64,000 bases of DNA from Amycolatopsis azurea DSM 43854 (GTDB taxonomy: Bacteria; Actinomycetota; Actinomycetes; Mycobacteriales; Pseudonocardiaceae). The notes below the pieces were generated by a model that made no database searches, was not told where the DNA came from, and worked only from the letters and a program-made list of their open reading frames with translations. Numbering within the stretch: the stretch's first letter is position 1; each line of letters starts with the position of its first letter. The DNA is taken from NCBI RefSeq assembly GCF_001995215.1, contig NZ_MUXN01000023.1, positions 304,636-368,635 on the forward strand. The letters are read 5' to 3'. Position numbers and translations under genes: made by a program. Positions 59,355-64,000 of the stretch are shown in pieces.

Positions 59355-61127
59355 ATGGCCTACTCCGTCACGTTGCCGGAGCTCGGTGAGAGCGTCACCG
59401 AGGGCACCGTCACCCGGTGGTTGAAGCAGGAGGGCGACACCGTCGAGGTCGACGAGCCGTTGCTCGAGATCTCCACGGACAAGGTCGACACCGAGGTCCC
59501 GTCCCCGGTCGCCGGCAAGGTCGTGAAGATCAGCGCCCAGGAAGACGAGACCGTCGAGGTCGGCGGCGAGCTCGCCGTCATCGACGACGGGACCGGCGGC
59601 GTGCCGGAGTCCTCCGGTTCCGCCGCGCCCGCCGCCGAAGAGGCGCAGCCCGAGCCGGAGCCGGAGCCCGCGCAGGAGCAGGCTTCCGCGCCGTCCCAGC
59701 CGGACACCGCGCCGGCCTCGGGCGGCGAAGGCACCGAGGTGAAGCTGCCCGAGCTGGGCGAGAGCGTCACCGAGGGCACCGTCACCCGGTGGCTCAAGCA
59801 GGTCGGCGAGAGCGTCGAGGTCGACGAGCCGTTGCTCGAGATCTCCACGGACAAGGTCGACACCGAGGTCCCGTCCCCGGTCGCCGGCACCGTGCTGGAG
59901 ATCCGCGCCGGCGAGGACGAGACCGTCGAGGTCGGCGGGGTGCTCGCGGTGATCGGTGCCGCCGGGTCCGCCCCGGCCCCGAAGGCCGAGCCGAAGCCGG
60001 AACCCAAGCCCGAGCCGAAGCCGGAGCCCAAGCCGGAACCGAAGCCCGAGCCCAAGGCCGAAGCGGCTCCCGCGCCGAAGCCCGCCCCGGCTCCTCAGGC
60101 CGCCGCCCCGGCTCCCAAGGCCGAAGCGCCGAAGCCCGCCGCGGCGAGCACCGACAACGGCTCGGACAACGCGCCGTACGTCACGCCGCTGGTCCGCAAG
60201 CTCGCTTCGGAGCACGGCATCGACCTGTCGTCGCTGACCGGCAGCGGTGTCGGTGGCCGTATCCGCAAGCAGGACGTGCTCGCGGCCGCCGAGGCCAAGC
60301 AGAAGGCCGCCCCGGCTCCCGCCGCGCAGCCCGCTGCCGCCGCCCCGGCCGCCGCCGCTCCGTCGGCTCCGCGCAAGGCCACGGTTTCGCCGGAGCTCGC
60401 GGCTCTGCGCGGCACCGTGCAGAAGGCCAGCCGGATCCGTCAGATCACCGCCACGAAGACCCGCGAGTCGCTGCAGCTTTCCGCTCAGCTCACGCAGGTC
60501 CACGAGGTGGACGTCACGAAGATCGCCAAGCTCCGCCAGCGGGCGAAGGCGGCCTTCAAGGAGCGCGAGGGCGTCAACCTGACGTTCCTGCCGTTCTTCG
60601 CGAAGGCCACTGTCGAGGCGCTCAAGCAGCACCCGAACGTCAACGCGTCCTACAACGAGGACACGAAGGAGATCACCTACCACGGTGCGGTGCACCTGGG
60701 GATCGCGGTGGACACCGAAAAGGGTCTGCTGTCGGTGGTCATCCACGACGCGGGTGAGCTGAGCCTCGCCGGTCTCGCGCACCGCATCGCCGACCTGGCG
60801 GGCCGCGCGCGTTCGGGCCAGATCAAGCCGGACGAGCTGTCGGGCGGCACCTTCACGATCACGAACATCGGCTCCAACGGCGCCCTGTTCGACACGCCGA
60901 TCATCGTGCAGCCGCAGTCCGGCATGCTCGGCACCGGCGCGGTCGTGAAGCGTCCGGTCGTGATCGCGGACGCCGACGGCAACGACACGATCGCCGTCCG
61001 GTCGATGGCGTTCCTGCCGCTGACCTACGACCACCGCCTGGTGGACGGGGCCGACGCGGGCCGCTTCGTCACGACGATCAAGCAGCGTCTGGAAGAGGGC
61101 AACTTCGAGGACGAGCTCGGTCTCTGA
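59355..61127 (+). CDS. sucB: Dihydrolipoyl acyltransferase (E2), two lipoyl domains
   Basis: A 590-residue E2 core: lipoyl domains at 1-76 and 129-204 (lipoyl-lysines Lys43 and Lys167 in STDKVDTE), a Pro/Lys/Glu linker with tandem PKPE repeats (about 212-234), E3-binding domain (274-310) and catalytic domain with active-site His560 in TYDHRLVDGADAGRF. It may serve both pyruvate and 2-oxoglutarate dehydrogenases, as DlaT does in M. tuberculosis. The two lipoyl-domain DNA sequences share a 77-base identical run. Confidence 0.95.
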   Translation: MAYSVTLPELGESVTEGTVTRWLKQEGDTVEVDEPLLEISTDKVDTEVPSPVAGKVVKISAQEDETVEVGGELAVIDDGTGGVPESSGSAAPAAEEAQPEPEPEPAQEQASAPSQPDTAPASGGEGTEVKLPELGESVTEGTVTRWLKQVGESVEVDEPLLEISTDKVDTEVPSPVAGTVLEIRAGEDETVEVGGVLAVIGAAGSAPAPKAEPKPEPKPEPKPEPKPEPKPEPKAEAAPAPKPAPAPQAAAPAPKAEAPKPAAASTDNGSDNAPYVTPLVRKLASEHGIDLSSLTGSGVGGRIRKQDVLAAAEAKQKAAPAPAAQPAAAAPAAAAPSAPRKATVSPELAALRGTVQKASRIRQITATKTRESLQLSAQLTQVHEVDVTKIAKLRQRAKAAFKEREGVNLTFLPFFAKATVEALKQHPNVNASYNEDTKEITYHGAVHLGIAVDTEKGLLSVVIHDAGELSLAGLAHRIADLAGRARSGQIKPDELSGGTFTITNIGSNGALFDTPIIVQPQSGMLGTGAVVKRPVVIADADGNDTIAVRSMAFLPLTYDHRLVDGADAGRFVTTIKQRLEEGNFEDELGL

Positions 61128-61143
61128 TCCTCCAGTGGTCCGT

Positions 61144-61181
61144 GAAGGCCCTCGTCCCGCTTCGGCGGGGCGGGGGCCTTC
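61144..61181 (+). terminator. Terminator of lpdA-sucB
   Basis: A 17-bp stem (61144-61160 with 61165-61181, two U-G pairs) closed by a TTCG tetraloop; GTGAAGG family, 16 bases after the stop. Confidence 0.85.
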
Positions 61182-61191
61182 GCCTTTCTCC

Positions 61192-61258
61192 CCGCGTTTA
61201 GTCCTCTGGATGCGGTAGTTGGCATGACGAACTACCGCATCCAGAGGACTAAACGCGG
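61192..61258. repeat. CGCGTTT-GTCCTCT palindrome, copy 4
   Basis: Perfect 29-bp arms 61192-61220 and 61230-61258, the longest of the family; nine-base loop. Between sucB and the beta-lactamase-like gene. Confidence 0.85.
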
Positions 61259-61324
61259 TGTTTGACAGCTCTCCGAGACTCTAGTATTCCGGAATTACGG
61301 AAAACAAGAGGGAGGGTGTTGACC

Positions 61325-62407
61325 ATGCTGACCAGACGCCATCTGCTGGCGGGCGCCGCCGCCGGAACGGCCGCGTTGCTGCTGCCGGGAACAGCGAGCG
61401 CGGCCCAGCCGGACACGAAGACCCAACAGGGCTGGCTCGACTGGATCGCCGCGCACCGGGGCGATGTCTCCGTCCTGATCGACGACGGCGCGGGCCGCCG
61501 AGCCGCCCACCACGCCGACACGAGGCGCCTGCTGGCGTCCTCGGTCAAGGTCGTGCACCTCAGCGCGTACGCCGTGGCCGTCGCCGAGGGCAGGCTCGAC
61601 CCGGACGAACAGATCCGGGTCGGCGACTGGGACGCCCACCACCCGTTCGTTTCCGACGGCCGCGCGCATTTCCAGGCGCTCAACTGGTTGGGCGTCCCCT
61701 GCGACGACTACGGCATCGCCAAGGATCCCGAGCAACGCGTCCCGCTGGCGAGGATCCCCGAGGCGATGATCTTCTTCAGTGACAACGCCGCCACCGACTA
61801 CCTCCGCACCCGCCTCGGCGACCCCGCCCTCCGGCGCGCGGCGGCTCGCGGCGGGTGGCCGAGGCCGGACACCCGTTCGCTGGGCGGCGAGGTCCTGATG
61901 CTGATGCTGCCGGAGTACGCGCCCCCGCCCGGCAGCCCGGTCGCGGTCCGGCGGGCGATGGGCGACGCGGTGGCCCGGCGGTTCGTGGCCGATCCCGCCT
62001 TCCGGGCCGAAGCGTTCAAGCGCATCCCGGACATGCCGTCGACACCGGACGCGCAATGGCCCTGGGTCAAAGGCCACGCCAGGGGTACCGCGTCGGAGCT
62101 GTTCTCGCTCCACCGCGCTATCGCCCGGGGTCTCTACCCGCAGGCCCGTGAGATCCTCACGCGCCCGCTCGCCGATCGCGTCCCGCCCGGCGCGAGCGAA
62201 GTGCTCATCAAGGACGGGGCGCTGCCGCGCACACTCACCATGGGGCTTTCCGTCCGCTGGCCGGACGGCCGTTCGGGCACGGCGGCCGTCCTGCTCCACG
62301 GCGTGACCGATCAGGACATCCAGAACGAGCTGCCGCTGATCGACCTCGTGCTCGCGGCGCTCTCCGATCCCGCGCGGTTCGCCGCCCTGGAGCGAGCGCT
62401 CTGCTGA
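61325..62407 (+). CDS. Secreted class A beta-lactamase-like serine hydrolase
   Basis: A 360-residue exported protein. The N-terminus TRRHLLAGAAAGTAALLLPG looks like a twin-arginine signal with cleavage near ASA-AQP. The active-site motifs are SSVK (SxxK), SDN and, late, KDG in the place of KTG. It may be a beta-lactamase or a DD-peptidase-type hydrolase. ATG 61325 has GGAGGG upstream. Upstream, TTCCGGAATTACGGAA is a small palindrome (near 61290). Confidence 0.82.
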   Translation: MLTRRHLLAGAAAGTAALLLPGTASAAQPDTKTQQGWLDWIAAHRGDVSVLIDDGAGRRAAHHADTRRLLASSVKVVHLSAYAVAVAEGRLDPDEQIRVGDWDAHHPFVSDGRAHFQALNWLGVPCDDYGIAKDPEQRVPLARIPEAMIFFSDNAATDYLRTRLGDPALRRAAARGGWPRPDTRSLGGEVLMLMLPEYAPPPGSPVAVRRAMGDAVARRFVADPAFRAEAFKRIPDMPSTPDAQWPWVKGHARGTASELFSLHRAIARGLYPQAREILTRPLADRVPPGASEVLIKDGALPRTLTMGLSVRWPDGRSGTAAVLLHGVTDQDIQNELPLIDLVLAALSDPARFAALERALC

Positions 62408-62416
62408 TCGACGGTA

Positions 62417-62422
62417 TAGATA
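62417..62422 (+). promoter_or_regulatory. -10 element TAGATA, leaderless HTH gene
   Basis: TATAGATA (62415-62422) ends six bases before ATG 62429; no ribosome binding site. Confidence 0.5.
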
Positions 62423-62428
62423 ACCGGT

Positions 62429-62929
62429 ATGGACGCTGAGCTCGCCGACCGGATCGCCGCCCTCGAAGCACGGGTCGCCGCGCTCGAAAGTCAGCACAGT
62501 GAGCGGCAGGCCGAGTCCGCGGCGAGCCCCGGCGGGCTGGTCGGCTACCACGGCGAGCTGACCGACCCGCTCGAACTGAGCTGGGCGATCAACATCACGC
62601 CCGGTCCGATGCTGGCGTTCGCGGACGGGCCGCGGGTCGAGGTGCTCGCGGCCCTGTCCAGCACCGCGCGGGTGGCGCTCGTGCGGACGCTGGCCGAGAA
62701 GGGCGCGCAGACGGCGCCCGCCCTGCAGGAGGCCGCCGAACTCGGGTCCCCGGGCCAGCTGTACCACCACCTCAAGGCGCTGACCAGCACCGGGATCGTC
62801 GAGCAGGACAAGCGCGGCAGCTACCGGCTCCGGCCCGCCTCGACGATCCCGGTGCTGGTGCTGCTCACCGCCGCGTCCGACGTCGCCGGGCAACTGAAGA
62901 ACCTGAGCGTGCGACCGGATCGCGGATAG
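62429..62929 (+). CDS. ArsR-like winged-helix protein
   Basis: A 166-residue protein with an N-terminal coiled coil (about 1-30, MDAELADRIAALEARVAALE) and a winged helix (about 72-140: VLAALSSTARVALVRTLAEK, SPGQLYHHLKALTSTGIVEQ). It looks like a helix-turn-helix regulator whose coiled coil mediates pairing. No cysteine metal site is visible. The gene follows the beta-lactamase-like gene by 21 bases. Confidence 0.82.
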   Translation: MDAELADRIAALEARVAALESQHSERQAESAASPGGLVGYHGELTDPLELSWAINITPGPMLAFADGPRVEVLAALSSTARVALVRTLAEKGAQTAPALQEAAELGSPGQLYHHLKALTSTGIVEQDKRGSYRLRPASTIPVLVLLTAASDVAGQLKNLSVRPDRG

Positions 62930-62943
62930 GCAACGATCGGATC

Positions 62944-63828
62944 ATGCGAGTTCTGATCGCGGGCGCGAGCGGACTGATCGGCACCTCCCTGACGAAGCGG
63001 TTGCGCGGCTCCGGACACGAAGTGGTCCGCCTGGTGCGCCGGGAGGAGCGAAGCAGCGACGAGCGCCGTTGGGATCCCCCCGCCGGGGAGATCGCCGACG
63101 GCGCGCTCGACGGCGTCGACGCCGTGGTGAACCTCGCGGGCGCGCCGCTGCTGCCCGGACGCTGGAGCGCGGCCCGCAAGCAGGTCCTGCTCGACAGCCG
63201 GGTCGAACCGACGGAGGTCCTCGCGGAAGCCGTGGCCGAACACGGAATCCCCGTGCTGGTCAACGCTTCCGCGGTCGGCTACTACGGCGACCCCGGTCCG
63301 TCCCTTGTGGACGAATCGAGTCCGGTGGGGCGTGGTTTCCTCGCCGAGCTCTGCACCGCGTGGGAAGGCGCCACCGAGACCGCGGCCACCGCGGGCACCC
63401 GTGTCGTGCGCGTCCGCACCGGGCTGGTGCTCGCGCGCAAGGGCGGCCTCCTCGACGTCCTGAGGCCGCTGTTCCGCCTGGGACTCGGCGGGAAACTCGG
63501 CGACGGCAAGCAGTACATGCCGTGGATCTCGCTCGACGACGAGGTCGGCGCGATCGTCTTCGCGCTGGAGAACGAGTCGCTGTCCGGCGCGGTGAACCTC
63601 TCCGGACCGCAGCCCGCCACGAACGAGGCCTTCACCAAGGCCCTGGGCCACGCAGTGCACCGGCCGGCGTTCTGGCAGGTCCCCGGGTTCGCCATGAAGA
63701 TCGCCCTCGGCCAGGCCGCCGAGGAGATGGCGCTGTTCGGGCAGCGCGCCATGCCCAAGGCACTGGAGGAGGCAGGGTACGAGTTCCGCCACCCGACCCT
63801 GGAGGACGCGCTGGCCGCCGCGACATGA
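62944..63828 (+). CDS. TIGR01777-family SDR epimerase-like protein
   Basis: A 294-residue protein with the Rossmann motif IAGASGLIGTSL, VNLAGAPLLPGRW and SAVGYYGD, then a C-terminal PAFWQVPGFAMKIALG region. TIGR01777 proteins (SDR39U1/YfcH) have no settled substrate. In M. tuberculosis a member (Rv2216) also follows sucB/dlaT. ATG 62944 has weak Shine-Dalgarno support. It overlaps the next gene by ATGA. Confidence 0.9.
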   Translation: MRVLIAGASGLIGTSLTKRLRGSGHEVVRLVRREERSSDERRWDPPAGEIADGALDGVDAVVNLAGAPLLPGRWSAARKQVLLDSRVEPTEVLAEAVAEHGIPVLVNASAVGYYGDPGPSLVDESSPVGRGFLAELCTAWEGATETAATAGTRVVRVRTGLVLARKGGLLDVLRPLFRLGLGGKLGDGKQYMPWISLDDEVGAIVFALENESLSGAVNLSGPQPATNEAFTKALGHAVHRPAFWQVPGFAMKIALGQAAEEMALFGQRAMPKALEEAGYEFRHPTLEDALAAAT

Positions 63829-64000
63829 CCGCGCGGCGCGGTCTGTACTCCCTCGCCGGAACCCTTCTGCTGATCGGCTTCGTCGTCCTCGGGCTGTCGG
63901 TGGACAAGCGGCCGCCGCCGGTGGACGTCGCGCTCGCCGACACGTTCCGCGGGCAGTACACGCGGCCCCTCGGGCAGGTGGCGGACCTGGTCACGAACGT
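63825..64000 (+). CDS. Membrane protein, start only (perhaps PAP2-type)
   Basis: ATG 63825 overlaps the preceding stop (ATGA) and the frame is open to the window edge. The 58 visible residues begin with basic residues and one hydrophobic helix (LYSLAGTLLLIGFVVLGLSV), then VDVALADTFRGQY, which resembles the start of PAP2-family phosphatases. Too little is visible for a firm call. Confidence 0.5.
   Translation, partial: MTARRGLYSLAGTLLLIGFVVLGLSVDKRPPPVDVALADTFRGQYTRPLGQVADLVTN

Overview
This is a high-GC actinobacterial chromosome segment. It is most likely from the Pseudonocardiaceae, and Amycolatopsis is my best guess. The signs are the GC-rich third positions, frequent GTG/TTG starts, many leaderless genes, intergenic GC-rich hairpins, the bsaP-bioB pair, and long gene-order agreement with two Mycobacterium tuberculosis neighbourhoods recalled from memory (about Rv1589-Rv1596 and Rv2185c-Rv2216). 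I saw no rRNA, tRNA, CRISPR array, prophage or complete insertion sequence.

Layout. 1-3128: end of a DUF1023 hydrolase, a small protein, a mycosin-like protein that has lost its catalytic Asp and His, and a 166-bp hairpin element. 3129-7436: NAD operon nadA-nadB-nadC facing its Nudix-type regulator nrtR, with back-to-back promoters interleaved inside one palindrome. 7477-9907: LON-domain protein, M48 protease, DUF2567 membrane protein. 10056-19671: biotin region (bsaP, bioB, bioD, bioA) with two SulP-carbonic anhydrase fusion genes between bioA and bioD and a P450 just upstream of bioA; bioF is not present. 19696-27827: SRPBCC protein, kinase-like protein with a broken P-loop, PimB-like mannosyltransferase, NlpC/P60 hydrolase, Cys-rich small protein, NYN protein, DEDDh/GIY-YIG nuclease, Lrp-type ligand domain. 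28159-34485: respiratory operon ctaE-qcrC-qcrA-qcrB, then a receiver-like protein and trpD. 34563-37986: two GlxA/AraC-type regulators, a cupin and an EamA transporter. 38052-41579: ctaF, ctaC and divergent asnB. 41636-50892: hydrolase, SUKH protein, adenosine kinase, A-type Fe-S carrier, DUF3043, aldo/keto reductase, purC with its GntR-type neighbour, an IspD-like protein and cobT. 51003-57701: ilvE, small membrane protein, a MITE-like element, DUF402, membrane protein, pepA, a second SUKH protein, GNAT. 57925-64000: lpdA and sucB (E3 and E2 of 2-oxoacid dehydrogenase), beta-lactamase-like protein, HTH protein, TIGR01777 epimerase, and the start of a further gene.

How the genes work together: the window is mostly core metabolism. 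NAD, biotin, lipoyl-enzyme, cobalamin, purine, tryptophan and branched-chain amino acid genes sit beside the bc1-aa3 respiratory branch (all qcr genes, ctaC, ctaE, ctaF). The unusual material lies mainly between genes. There are two related ~165-bp hairpin elements whose imperfect pairs keep G-U pairing on the same element strand, a family of CGCGTTT...GTCCTCT palindromes, a family of GTGAAGG...CCTTCAC terminators, and nested palindromes at 23.9-24.1 kb.
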